From NCBI GenBank assembly GCA_963744875.1, contig CAVUVQ010000025.1:1-64000 (forward strand): a stretch of DNA of 64,000 nucleotides, written 5' to 3'. The notes under the pieces are model-generated. The model worked only from the letters and a program-made list of their open reading frames with translations, was not told the origin of the DNA and made no database searches. Position numbers and translations under genes: made by a program. Below are positions 45,069-56,600 of the stretch, piece by piece. Source of the DNA: JACDAE01 sp963744875. GTDB taxonomy: Bacteria > Chloroflexota > Ktedonobacteria > Ktedonobacterales > Ktedonobacteraceae. Within the stretch, counting starts at the first letter, position 1, and each line of letters begins with the position of its first letter.

Positions 45069-45102
45069 GGGAATGTAATACCCTTGACAGATGCGAGGAA
45101 AA

Positions 45103-48100
45103 ATGGGATCAAACATTCTGGAGGGCAAGGTTCTGGTTTTCCATGACTCTGCTTATCCACATATTGTTACGCCGGTAACATTTACACAGTTGCTACCAGG
45201 CGAGTTTCAGATAACCGATGCCTTTAACTTACCGTCAATGCTAGAAGCTGGTTGCGGGTTACTTGTTTCGTTTCATGGCCCTTACTTTCCTAAACAGGCA
45301 TGGACTGCTATCCACCGTTTTTTGGAGCAGGGAGGCTCAATCGCATTTTTTGGGGGTATGCCCTTCAGCCGCCCTGTGCGCGAGGATGGATATGTTGAGC
45401 CAGAGCAGGATGCTTATAGCCGGCAATTGTATCTTGGACCATTTTTTCAGATCGAATATGATGCAGCACGTGCGTACCAATTTGTACCTGCTGCGTCTTT
45501 TGCGAATGATAGTCCTTTGCGGGTGTCGGCACCGGGTACATGCTGGTCTTGTTATCCAAAGTTAAGCCAGGTTTCTGATCGCCTTGCCGAGAAAGGCTCT
45601 GGTGGTCCGATCGATACTGTCCTGACGCCATTATTGTATGTGAGAGCTGAAAGCGAAGAAAACGCTGAACAGAATAATGACAATGTTGCGACGGCAGCTT
45701 TTCTATTGGATCAGAGGCGAGGGGATTTCAGGGGAGGGCGCTGGCTCATTTCAGCGTGGCAGCCTGCAACTGAGCAAGACTGGTTGGACAATGCTGAGAG
45801 TATACGTCGTCTCATCAGCCTGGTGCTTGCTGGTATGCAAGCCATTGATGTACGTCCGGTACTGGCGTGTTATCAGGCGGGAGAAGCGCCAGGGCTGGTC
45901 GTTGTGGGTTCTGTGCAGCAATCCTGTACGGTTCAGATTACGGTGCGTGATGTGCGAGGGCAAGAAGTCGCAACCTCTACGCTCGTTCTACCAGCGTTCT
46001 CCTCTCATTATGAGGAACATATAAGTCTTCCCAGTCTCTCGGAAGCGGGTTTATATCGAGTTGAGATGCAGTATCAAGCGTTACATGGGCAGAAGATGCT
46101 GCAAGAGAGCGGCTTCTGGATCTGGGATGCTGCATTGGTAGAGGGTGTGAACGATAAACGTTTGAGGGCGGGGGGGAATTATTTTTATCAAGGGGAGCAG
46201 GTATTTCCTATCGTCGGTACGACGTATATGGATAGCCAGGTGCAGCGCAAGTTTTTGCTGTTGCCCAATCCTGCACGTTGGGATGATGATTTTGCCGAGA
46301 TGAAGGCGGCGGGGATGAACTTGTTGCGCACGGGTATCTGGACGGGATGGGATGAGATGATGCCTGTAGCTGGTGTGATGAGTGAGACGATGTTACGGGC
46401 GCTGGATGCCTTTGTGATGACGGCGTGTGCTCACAATATCCAGGTTATCTTTACCTTTTTCGCTTTTTATCCGCCGCTTTTTGACGGAGAGAATCCGTGG
46501 CATGATCCACGTTCTCTGCAAGCGCAAGAAGATTTTGTCGCAACCATTGCCCGTCGGTATGCAAAGGTCGAACTAGTTTCGTGGGATCTGATCAATGAGC
46601 CAAGTCTGGGTGATCCGGCTAACGTGTTTGCTAGACGACCATTGCCACATTATCATCGATTGGAACTGGCGGCATTCCAGAACTGGTTAGCACAGCGTTA
46701 TACACTTTCCGAGTTACAACTACGCTGGCATCAGACACCGCTTGATTTCTCAGAGTGGGGGCAGGTCACACTGCCGGAGATGAAAGATTATCAAACGTCG
46801 CCGAGTTTAACGATTCCCATAACAAGTTAAAGGTGGCTGACTACACCCATTTTACGCAAGAAGCATTCAAGGGTTGGGCGGAACGGATGTACAGTATTAT
46901 TCGCGGTGTGGGTAGTCAGACGCTGGTGGGAGTAGGACAGGATGAGGCGGGAGCGCGTATTGCGCCACAGTTTTATGCGTCGGTTGTAGATTACACGACG
47001 ACGCATCCGTGGTGGAATAACGATGATCTATTGTGGGATATGTTGTTGGATAAGACGCCGGGTGTACCAAATCTGATTCAAGAAACGGGTATTATGCTGG
47101 TGCGCGATGTGGATGGGCGTCCCTGGCGCAGTGAGGAGGAGAATGCGCATCTGCTTGAGCGTAAACTGATTACCGGATTAGTGGCGGGTGGAGCGGGTCT
47201 AATTCAATGGCTCTGGCATACCAATAGTTATATGACCAGCGATAACGAGAACAGTATTGGCCTGGTACGTACGGATGGGAGTGCGAAACCGGAGTTGGCG
47301 GTGATGCGTGAGTTCGCACATTTGATGGAGGTGGTGGGGCAAAGGAGAGTAGATGCGGTGCAGGATGTGTGGGTGGTTATTCCTTACGCACAATGGTTTG
47401 CACGTCCGGAACTGGCTGTTGAGGGTACGCGGCAGGCGGTGCGGGTATTGGGCTATGATTTTGGTATTGTGCCACAATTGATTGGCGAATATCAACTTGG
47501 CGCATTGACTGCGGCCAAGAAGCGGCCACAGACGGTCATTGTCCCGGCGTTACAGTTATTTGATGAGCAGGCATGGGGATATCTGCGTCAGTTTGTTGCG
47601 GAAGGTGGGACGCTATTGGTGAGTGGATTGCTGGGGCGTGATAGTCATAATCTATCCTTTGATATAGGGATAGAGGGCTTATTGGATACGGGTGATACGT
47701 TCAGGCCAGTGGCGCGGTACGAGGATTTAGAGGATGGACCGGTGGTAGCCTTTGGTTATGAGAAGATGGGGTATGTGAAGAAGGCGCATAATCAGGTGCG
47801 TATTTGTGCATATGGGGAAGGTACATTGGTATGGAGTGGACTTCCTCTTGAACTGGCGGATACGTCTGAGGCTACGCACGAGGTGTATGGTCGTGTGCTC
47901 AAGGTTGAGAAAGAGGGACGGTGTGAGAATAGACCATTGTTAGTGATAAGGCAACCGATGACAGATGGGTATCTGATTCTCATTGTATCAGAGACGAGTA
48001 GCTATCAGGAGATTGTCCTTGACGAGGGTATACGGGTGGGTATTGCGCCCAATAGAGCGGGCGCATTAATAATACGGGAAGGGCAGGCGGTGCAGATTTT

Positions 48101-48137
48101 TGGTGGAATTACTTTGCTGTCCAGCCACCATCAATAA
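45103..48137 (+). CDS. cytoplasmic clan GH-A glycoside hydrolase with flanking GATase-like domains (frame break near 46800)
   Basis: No signal peptide. The N-terminal part (about 10-95) resembles a ThuA/glutamine-amidotransferase-like fold (VLVFHDSAYPHIVTPV, GCGLLVSFHGPYF). A beta domain leads to a TIM barrel with WDLINEPSLGDP (acid/base Glu). After the break come LIQETGIML (nucleophile Glu) and a C-terminal stretch like the GH42 trimerisation domain (VIVPALQLFDEQAWGYLRQF). The two halves are in different frames; restoring one missing base near 46800 gives about 1,012 residues. It is best described as GH42/GH5-like; the substrate is unknown. As last gene of the importer operon it should cleave the imported oligosaccharide. 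Its end overlaps the SDR gene by 29 bp. Confidence 0.75.
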
Positions 48138-48885
48138 CCAGCATTGAGCCGGTCACAAAGGCGGCTTCATCGGAGGCGAGGTAAAGAGCGGCATTAGCGA
48201 TCTCTTCCGGGCGTCCCATGCGTCCGATGGGTTGGCGAGCGTCGAGTTCTTTACGGACCTCATCTTTCCTATCGGCAAAGTTGCGTTCGAGATAGCCTTC
48301 GACAAAGGGAGTATGGACGGTGCCGGGGCAGATGGCATTGGCGCGGATACCCTGCTTCACAAAATCGATAGCGATGGAGCGGGTCATGCTCATCACAGCG
48401 CCTTTACTGGCACTATAAGGGAAGCGGCGGTCGATGGCGATCATGCCAGCCGTCGATGCAATATTGACCAGGATGCCGCCCTGTGGATTCTGTGCAATCA
48501 TCTGTGTTACAGCATATTTTGAGCAGAGAAAGACGCCGCGTGCATTGACGCTCATTACGCGTTCCCAATCGGCAAGGGTGGTCTCCAGGACGTTGCCGAC
48601 ATGACTGACGCCTGCATTATTGACCAGGATATCGAAGCGTCCATGTTGCTGGGAGATCTGGGCAAAGGTGGTGCGTACGTGTTCCTCGTTTGAGACATCA
48701 AGGGCGAGAGGCTGTGCTTTGCCGTCTTGCGCGACGATCTCGGCGACTACTTGAGAGGCGGGTTCTTCTCTGATGTCGGCGACGATGACGTGAGCGCCCT
48801 GACGTGCATAGAGCAGGGCAATTTCTTTACCGATGCCTGAACCAGCACCGGTTACCAGTGCAATTTTGTGATCAAGTCTGAACAT
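48109..48885 (-). CDS. short-chain dehydrogenase/reductase
   Basis: 258 residues, classical SDR: TGAGSGIGKE at the NAD(P) site, NNAGV, and the catalytic YSASKGA. The C-terminus ASDEAAFVTGSMLVIDGGW is typical of glucose-dehydrogenase/3-oxoacyl-reductase-like members. ATG 48885 has GAGGAG nine bases upstream, and the extended frame to 48948 lies in a repeat remnant. The substrate is unknown; a sugar or polyol fits the neighbours. Confidence 0.88.
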   Translation of the reverse strand: MFRLDHKIALVTGAGSGIGKEIALLYARQGAHVIVADIREEPASQVVAEIVAQDGKAQPLALDVSNEEHVRTTFAQISQQHGRFDILVNNAGVSHVGNVLETTLADWERVMSVNARGVFLCSKYAVTQMIAQNPQGGILVNIASTAGMIAIDRRFPYSASKGAVMSMTRSIAIDFVKQGIRANAICPGTVHTPFVEGYLERNFADRKDEVRKELDARQPIGRMGRPEEIANAALYLASDEAAFVTGSMLVIDGGWTAK

Positions 48886-48931
48886 GAGAATATGCTCCTC
48901 GTCTTTTTTGTATAGTGTAGCACAATTGGTG

Positions 48932-48957
48932 ACCAGGGCGCAGTTCACAAGCCCGTG
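48932..48957. repeat. half copy of the palindromic repeat
   Basis: GGCGCAGTTCACAAGCCCGTG is a diverged single arm of the GGCGCGATTTATAAGCCCGT type, between the SDR start and ornithine carbamoyltransferase. Confidence 0.45.
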
Positions 48958-49106
48958 TTTATCAAGTACAATAAAGATGGGTCTTGCGGCTGGCTTCTCT
49001 GGCCTCGATGTCTTGATATGGCAGAATGATCTCCATCTCGAACCTGCGTGACCCGACGTAATCGAAAAAGACCATTAAGTGGATCTGAACGAGAAGGAGT
49101 GTATGA

Positions 49107-50108
49107 ATGGCATTCAACCTGAAACGCAGGCATTTTCTCAAACTCGATGATTTTCAGCCAGAGGAGATTGGTTTTCTGTTGCAGCTTTCCGCTGAACTGA
49201 AGGCGGCGAAGTATGCTGGAACAGAGGTCCCCCGGCTGAAAGGGAAGCAGATCGCCCTTATTTTTGAGAAGGACTCGACGCGTACACGCAGTGGTTTTGA
49301 GGTGGCTGCATCTGATCAGGGAGCGTATGTGACTTATATGGGTCCCACTGGTTCCCATCTTGGTTCGACCGAGACAATTAAGGATACCGCACGTGTTTTG
49401 GGTAGAATGTATGACGGCATTGAGTATCGTGGTTTCGCGCAGGATAATGTCGAGGAGTTGGCCCGTTATGCAGGTGTGCCAGTGTGGAATGGACTTACCA
49501 ATGAGGCGCATCCGACGCAGGTGCTGGCGGATTTTCTGACGATGCAGGAGCATTCACACAAGCCATTAGAGCACATTTCGTTCTGTTTTCTGGGTGCGGT
49601 TGGCTATAATATGGGTGATTCTTTGATGATTGGTGCGGCAAAGATGGGGATGGATATTCGTCTGGCTGGCCCTAAAGCTGCGTGGCCGCGTCAGGAGCGT
49701 CTGGATCAAGTGCGTGCCGTTGCGCAAGAGACAGGGGCGCGTATCACTGTCACCGACGATGCTGCTATAGCAGTCAGGGGATGCGATTTCCTTTATACGG
49801 ATGTCTGGGTTTCGATGGGTGAGCCGGTGGAGTTGTGGCGTGAGCGTATTCAGCAGATGCTTCCCTATCAGGTGAATAGCGATTTGATGGCGTTGACGGG
49901 TAATCCCAACACGAAATTTTTGCATTGCTTGCCAGCACTTCATAATACTGATACGCGGCTTGGGAAGCAGCTCAGCGAACAGTATGGTTTGAATGAGTTG
50001 GAGGTAAGCGACGAGGTATTTGAGGCGCGGTCCTCTGTTGTTTTTGATCAGGCGGAGAACCGGTTGCATACAATTAAGGCGATACTGGTAGCTACGCTGG
50101 GAAACTAA
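49107..50108 (+). CDS. argF: ornithine carbamoyltransferase
   Basis: 333 residues. It joins carbamoyl phosphate and ornithine to citrulline in arginine synthesis, or works in reverse in the deiminase pathway. FEKDSTRTRSGFEV holds the carbamoyl-phosphate loop, HPTQVLADFLTM the second site, and HCLPA the ornithine-binding Cys. AAGGAG seven bases before ATG 49107; another ATG 4 bp earlier is out of frame. No other arg gene is adjacent, so anabolic or catabolic use cannot be decided; argF is used as the generic name. Confidence 0.93.
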   Translation: MAFNLKRRHFLKLDDFQPEEIGFLLQLSAELKAAKYAGTEVPRLKGKQIALIFEKDSTRTRSGFEVAASDQGAYVTYMGPTGSHLGSTETIKDTARVLGRMYDGIEYRGFAQDNVEELARYAGVPVWNGLTNEAHPTQVLADFLTMQEHSHKPLEHISFCFLGAVGYNMGDSLMIGAAKMGMDIRLAGPKAAWPRQERLDQVRAVAQETGARITVTDDAAIAVRGCDFLYTDVWVSMGEPVELWRERIQQMLPYQVNSDLMALTGNPNTKFLHCLPALHNTDTRLGKQLSEQYGLNELEVSDEVFEARSSVVFDQAENRLHTIKAILVATLGN

Positions 50109-50192
50109 TTCTGCGTTCTATAAGGAGTGTGGGTGGGGGTGGTGAGATCATTCATTACATCCCACATCCCCCACACCCCCGCATCTCACTCC

Positions 50193-50218
50193 GTGGGCGC
50201 GATAAATCGGGCCCCTAC
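50193..50218. repeat. single arm of the palindromic repeat
   Basis: GGGCGCGATAAATCGGGCCC followed by CTAC. Just upstream, a G-rich stretch (50128-50145) and a C-rich stretch (50150-50192) form a loose inverted repeat that could fold in the argF 3' region. Confidence 0.6.
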
Positions 50219-50262
50219 GATGATCACGATTTCTCCACTTTTTGGTCACTGCTCAGATTTCA

Positions 50263-50291
50263 TTGACTTTGGGAGCGCTTCCATGTATGTA
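50263..50291 (+). promoter_or_regulatory. promoter with CebR-like operator before the xyloglucanase
   Basis: TTGACT (50263-50268) and TATGTA (50286-50291) are 17 bp apart. Between them, TGGGAGCGCTTCCA (50270-50283) differs in one base from the palindromic CebR box TGGGAGCGCTCCCA known from actinobacterial cellulose and cellobiose regulons. A leader of about 260 bp follows; no gene was seen in it. Confidence 0.65.
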
Positions 50292-50562
50292 TAGATTATG
50301 CAAGGAATGCGACCACGTGTTTTCTACCTTTTTATTACAAGCAGATATTAAGAACGGCAAGGAGGGCTATACATTCTGCTTACTCCCACCAATGCTTGAA
50401 GCATCCTACATGACAATAATTTCAGGATTACTGTGCACCATTTGAAGTGCATTATTGGGTTCCGTATGATATCGTTGCTGTTGCAGGCATAAAGGAAAGA
50501 TGTTGACAGCACGACTGGTCGTTTATCTAGAAAGAAATATAGCTACAAAGGAGAGCTTTTCT

Positions 50563-53503
50563 ATGACAGAAACGTCAAGCCGTACCAATAGGAGAAGGAG
50601 ATGGATGCTCCTGGGTCTGTTTTTTGCGATTATGGCAATGACTCTGGGTGTTGCTATAGCCGGGCCGTTACGCAGTTCGCGTGCCGCGCCGGCAGCATCA
50701 CAACCATATAGCTGGAATAATGTCGTCACAGGGGGTGGTGGTGGATTTGTTGACGATATTATCTTCAACCAAAAACAGAAAGACCTGATCTACGCTCGTA
50801 CGGATATCGGTGGAGCGTATCGTTGGAATCCAGCCACCAGTTCATGGACGCAATTGCTGGATTGGGTCAGTCCTTCGCAGTGGAATATGGTAGGTGTTGA
50901 GAGTTTGGCAACTGATCCAGTTGATCCCAATCGCCTTTATATAGCTGCGGGAACATATACTAATTCATGGACGAGCATGAATGGTGTGATCCTGCGTTCG
51001 ACTGACCAGGGTAAGACATTTCAACAGACGCCGCTGCCCTTCAAAATGGGTGGCAATATGCCGGGCCGTGGCATGAGCGAGCGGTTGTCCATTGATCCCA
51101 ACAACGATGCCATACTCTATTTTGGTGCTCGTAGCGGCAATGGGTTGTGGAAGAGCACTGACTACGGTGTCACCTGGAACAAGGTCACTAATTTCCCTGA
51201 TACCGGTCCATTTGCCGAAAATCCCAGTGACACCAGTGGCTATTCCAGTGATCCTATTGGGGTCGTGTGGGTGACTTTTGATCCCTCGACGGGCAAAGCT
51301 GGCAGTGCAACGAAGACGATTTATGTTGGTGTTGCCGACAACACAAGTGGTGCAAACAACATTTATCGTAGTACAGATGGAGGCGCGACGTGGGCACCTA
51401 TTCCAGGTGAGCCGACGTGTAGCGTGGGTGGAACCACGGTAACCTGTGCAGGTGGCGCGACGTGGAGCACAACCACGGATGCCTCGACCGGTTACTTGCC
51501 GCATCAGGGGAAACTCGACTCCGCAGGGACGTTATACGTGACCTATAGTGATTGGGAAGGACCGTATAACGGTGGTCACGGAGATGTCTGGAAATTTGTG
51601 CCTTCGACTTCAACGTGGACGAAGATCAGTCCAGTGCCCGGTTCTGATAGTGCAAACAACTTCTTTGGTTATGGGGGGCTGGCTGTTGATATGCAGCATC
51701 CAGGGACACTTGTTGTTGCCCCTGTGAATTTATGGTGGCCGGATGCACAATTGTATCGAAGTACTGATGGGGGAGCGACGTGGAAAAACATCTGGGATTG
51801 GGCCAGTTATCCCAGTCGTACCTTGCACTATACGATGGATATATCGAATGCACCATGGTTGAATTTTGGCAACACCAATCCCGTTGATCCGGTGCCAGCG
51901 GTCAAGCTGGGTTGGATGATTGAGGGTATGAATATTGACCCGTTCAACTCGGATCGTATGTTCTACGGCACTGGTGCGACGATCTACGGAACCAATAACC
52001 TTACCACGTGGGATACTGGTGGTCAGGTAGCGCTTAAGAGCATGGCGATGGGTATCGAAGAAACGGCTGTGACTGATTTGATCAGCCCACCTGCCAATGC
52101 ACATTTGTATAGCACTGTAGGAGACGTTGGTGGATGGCGTCACGATGATCTGACGAAATCGCCGGCGGCGATGTACTCTATCCCTTACGCCGGGACGTAT
52201 TCCGCGATCGACTATGCTGAGCTGAACCCCAATTTCATTGTACAGAGTCGGGTACGGTAACCCCAGTGCCAGTCCGGCGGTTACAAGTTCTGCATTCAGT
52301 TATGATGGTGGCACAACGTGGTTTGCGGGCAATAAGGATATACCCGGAATGACCACGAGTGGTGGAACGGTTGCGGCGGCGGCAGATGCCAGTCGGGTAT
52401 TGTGGGCACCGAAGAATGCTGCAGTATCGTACTCGACCGATAACGGCAATACGTGGATTGCCTCCACCGCTATTCCGCAAAACGCCGTTGTGGCCTCTGA
52501 TCGTGTAAATCCGAAGAAGTTCTATGGCTATGGGGGAGGCAAGTTCTGGGTTAGCGTTGATGGAGGCGCAACATTCACTGCCGCCAGCGCGACTGGATTG
52601 CCTGCATTAACGAGCGCGATTACCGTCAAGGCCATGCCTGGTCATGAAGGCGATATCTGGGTTACAGGTGGTACTGCAGGGATCTGGCACTCGACTGATA
52701 GCGGCAATACCTTTACCCAGGTAGCAAATGTCACAGAGGCGCATGGAATTGGCTTCGGCATGGCAGCGCCAGGGAAGAGTTACATGGCTCTCTATGCTCT
52801 TGCTACTATCAGTGGCGTTGAAGGTGTGTTCCGCTCGGACGATGCTGGGAGCACCTGGATACAGATCAACGATAGCCAGCACCAATATGGAGCTACCTGC
52901 TGTGTTACTGGCGATCCACGTGTGTATGGGCGCGTCTACTTTGGCTCAAATGGTCTGGGTATCATCTATGGCGATATAGCAGGGTCGCAGCCAACACCGA
53001 CCGCAACGACACCTGGTACGACGCCAACGCCTGTGACGCCAACGCCAACGGCGACGACGGGCACAACGCCGACGCCGACTGCGACTCATACACCGACGCC
53101 AACCGCGACCGCGACTCATACGCCGACGCCGACTGCGACACCAGGTTCTACGCCGACGCCGACCGCGACGCCCACTTCTGGGGGTGGTTGTAAGGTAAGT
53201 TATGTGGTACAGAGCCAGTGGCCTGGAGGCTTTACGGGTAGTGTCATTGTGACCAATACCAGTTCTACAGCCATCAACGGGTGGACCTTGAAGTTTGCCT
53301 TTGCCAATGGTCAACAGATCACGCAAGGTTGGAATGGTACTTTCGCGCAGCAAGGTGCGCAGGTGAGCGTCCAGAGTTTGAGTTACAATGGATCGCTTGC
53401 GGCCAATGGAGGATCGACTACATTGGGTTTCAATGGGTCGTGGACGGGGAGTAATACTAACCCGACTACATTTACCCTTAATGGTACGACGTGTAGTAAA
53501 TAG
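50563..53503 (+). CDS. secreted xyloglucanase/endoglucanase, GH74 with CBM2 (frame break near 52243)
   Basis: The signal peptide (residues about 14-48) ends near SRAAPAA. Two seven-bladed propellers of GH74 follow: WNNVVTGGGGGFVDDIIFNQ, RTDIGGAYRW, repeated STDGGATW-type turns. The frame ends at 52260, and the second half continues in another frame (RVGYGNPSASPAV); dropping the C at 52243 joins FIV to RVGYGN and gives 979 residues. A Thr/Pro linker (about 805-870) leads to a CBM2 with SQWPGGFTGSVIVTNTSS and WNGTF. It cuts xyloglucan or mixed beta-glucan outside the cell. AAAGGAG nine bases before ATG 50563. Confidence 0.9.
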
Positions 53504-53518
53504 TAGTAGAGTATTGCG

Positions 53519-53568
53519 AATATTTTACCCCTGGAGTGTTATTCATAACATTCCAGGGGTAAAATATT
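53519..53568. terminator. terminator after the xyloglucanase
   Basis: Arms 53519-53538 and 53549-53568 pair over 20 bp with one wobble and a 10-nt loop. The stem base is A/T-rich, giving U-rich or A-rich tracts on both strands. It starts 15 bp after the stop. Confidence 0.75.
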
Positions 53569-53575
53569 AAATCGG

Positions 53576-53663
53576 GTAGGGGCGCGATACAATTGTGTTC
53601 GTGATTCATCAACATTGGGCCACCAGTCAATAAATTGCGGATGCGATACAATCGAGTCCCTAC
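53576..53663. repeat. GTAGGG...CCCTAC palindromic repeat
   Basis: GTAGGGGCGCGATACAATTG at the left and GATGCGATACAATCGAGTCC then CTAC at the right. The arms are imperfect, with both inverted and directly repeated GCGATACAAT. It sits between two converging genes. Confidence 0.7.
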
Positions 53664-53693
53664 CGTTTTACATAGAAAGTATATTTATTAAGT

Positions 53694-56600
53694 TCAATCA
53701 TGTAATAGCGCAAATATGCGTTCAATCATGGTATAGTCGACGGAGGCGTGGCAGTCAGAGAAAATCTGGCGTGCTTCTTGTAGATAATCAATGCCGCGTC
53801 GGAGCATGGCTTCGTGCTCTTCTGGATGAGAGTAAATAGTTGTTTCTCCATCAATAGGGTGTTGTTGTAAGAGGATTGCGCCATAGGTATGTAGTGTTCT
53901 TGCGTAGTCCAGACGTAGACCGCCTGCGCGAAAAAGAGGGATGGCCTGTTCAAAATAAAGATCGGCCTGCTCATGTTGTCCCTGGCTCATCGAAATCTGT
54001 CCCAGCAGGCGGTTGGCACGTCCGATAACGCGACCGGTCTCATTTTCCTGTGCGGCTTTGAGGGTTTGGAGTGCTATTTGGCGGGCACGTTTGATGTCAT
54101 CAAGGAGGTAAGCAGCCATTGCCTGTAGATGTTTGCCATTGGTGAAGGCTTCAATCTCCAATTCATCGAGGGAGAGGGCACGTTGCAGGGTTGACATGGC
54201 GCGGAGCAAGAGGCGTTTACATGGAGCTTTATGCATGCTATGTCCCTGTGAATCGAGAGCGGAGTATGGGCAAGCGAGCATGGCTTCGATGATGCGCAAT
54301 TCCCCTAATCCCACCAGGGCATAGCGAATGCAGCGTGCGCTTTTGATGGTGCGACCAGTGATAATGGCCTGTAAAATGCTTACCTTTGCCTCTTCCAGTT
54401 TGCCCAGATCGCGTTGCACGTTGGCTAATTCAATATTGCTCCAGCTAACGCATTCGCGATCATTGATGCGTTCAGCGATGTCCAGGCTGCGTTTAAACCA
54501 TTCTTCGGCTTCGAGCAGGTTGCCTGAGCGTTGGGCGACATCTCCCAGGTTGCTCGTCACGGTCGCCGTACTGGGGAGGTCACCGATGCGTTCGGCCAGA
54601 TCGAGGGAGCGGCGTAAGTAGTCACGTGCTGGAAGGTGTTCACCTTTCGAGATGTAGGCAGCGCCAAGGTTACTACATGCGCGAGCCATTTCTGGCAAGC
54701 GCTCGTTTTGTTCGTAGATCGCCAGTGCGATATGCATGTGCTTGATGCCTTCTCTAAGTGGTCCTGAGCTTGCCAGAACAATGCCTAGTTGCTCATGGGC
54801 ATAGCCGATATCAAAAGGATCGCCTTGCAAGGTACGCTCAATACGTGTGTGAAGGTCTTTTTGAGCCTGGATTTGTTCTTCATTGATGTGGGCAGGAGCT
54901 ACAAGCCCGTTTTCGCGCTCTTGACGTTGTTTTTTATTATCTCTCAGACTTCCCAGTTTTCCTGGTGACTGTATAAGGTCATCGAATTGTCCGTAATCGA
55001 GTCCTGGATCGATGATACTTTCGAGCATCTTTAATGCATCTTGTAGATAGCGATGTGCTTCATGATAATGGCCCTCCAGGCGTAACATTGCGCCATATTG
55101 AGAGTGGAGGCAAGCCCAGGCGACCCCAGTTGTAATACCAGCGCTGCGCATAATCTCTTTGCCACGGCCATAACATTCATAAGCGCGGGCATACTCACCT
55201 GTAGAAGTCCAGGTATTGCCGATTTCGCGCCAGAGCAGTGCCTGTCGTTGCACTTCCTGTTGGACAAGAGCGACGTTATCGGAGGTCGAAGAAGTTATAG
55301 CGAGCTGAAAATTTTTGCTTGTATGCAGAGCGAGGATACATTCGTAGAGGTAGCGTACATCCTCGAAATTTCCTTGTACCACATTACATTCAGCGATGCG
55401 CTCAAGGAGGCGATTGACATGCTGGATAGTTGCAAAAGGGAACTGTGAAATGATCTGAGGGGTGATACGACGAATGGAGCTATGCATATCATTGCCTTCA
55501 GAGGATACGTGATATTGTCCCCCGACGATGGCATGAATTGTTTGCAGATAATAGCGTAGCGCCTCTGAATAGGCGGCTATCGCGTAGGCCTGATTGCCGG
55601 CGATTTCAGCATAATAGGCCATATCGGTTGGATTGCCACCACCGCGGCTCAAGTGATAGACGATCGCGGCCACCACTTTTTCTGTAAGACTGGAGATATC
55701 ATGCCGATTGGTGCTTTTAATGGCATCGGCGGCTTTACGATGGAAATGGGCACGTCTGGCTGCTGAGAGGCGTTCGTAGAGATGACTGATAATGAGGGGG
55801 TGCCAGAAGTGGTAGGTGATGTGTGTACCCATGCCCTCTTCTGTCAATAAGCCAGCATGTAACGCTTCATCGAGGAGATCAAGAACGACATCCTCGGTAA
55901 ATTCATTGGCCATGGGTAGTAACTGACCCAATTCAAAGGAGCCGCCGAGTACGGCTGCTTTTCCCAATAATGCCTGACAATCGCTGCTCAATCTACTCAG
56001 ACGGCGTTCAAGCACGGCTGCAATTGCTTCAGGTAAGAGATGGTTGCCATTGTCCGGTTCACGGGAGTCATACCCACGGTTGCGACCAATGGGTGGTGCA
56101 GGCTTATAAACGGTTCCATTCGTGCTAGCGGTGTCTACATTGATAACGCCAGCATTCTCCTCGTGAGAGATCATTTCTACGTAGCGTGCCAGTTCTTCCG
56201 CAAAGAAGGGATTGCCTGCGGCCTGCGTCTGAATACTCTGTATGACATGTTCGGGCAGATGAGATACTAATGCTCCGATCTGAGATTGACTCAGAGGCTG
56301 TACGGCGAGGGCGACGATTGCCTGTTCGCGTTGCAGGTCGCTGACGAGGGTGCGAATTTTATGTTGAGCGGGTAATTCCGCATCGCGACAGGTTGCCAGC
56401 AAGAGGACGCGTTGATTTTTCAGGTGATGAACAAGATAGGTGAGGAGTTCTATGCTACTATCATCTGCCCAATGGAGGTCATCAAAGACCAGCAGCAGAG
56501 GGTTGATGGTGCTCAATGTATCGATCAGGCCGAGAGTTGCTTCCCAGAGGTGAAGACGTTCCTGTTCATGGGGTAAGGGATTAGAGGTTGGAGTGCGATT

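Noticed and set aside
49566..50069. 167-codon antisense frame in the ornithine carbamoyltransferase gene
   Set aside because: Opposite a highly conserved enzyme; shadow frame.
50242..50445. 67-codon frame upstream of the xyloglucanase
   Set aside because: It overlaps the promoter and CebR-like box and has no ribosome site.
52981..53180. Tandem repeat array or CRISPR-like region
   Set aside because: It is the Thr/Pro linker of the GH74 enzyme (ACGCCGACGCC-type codon repeats), without spacers.
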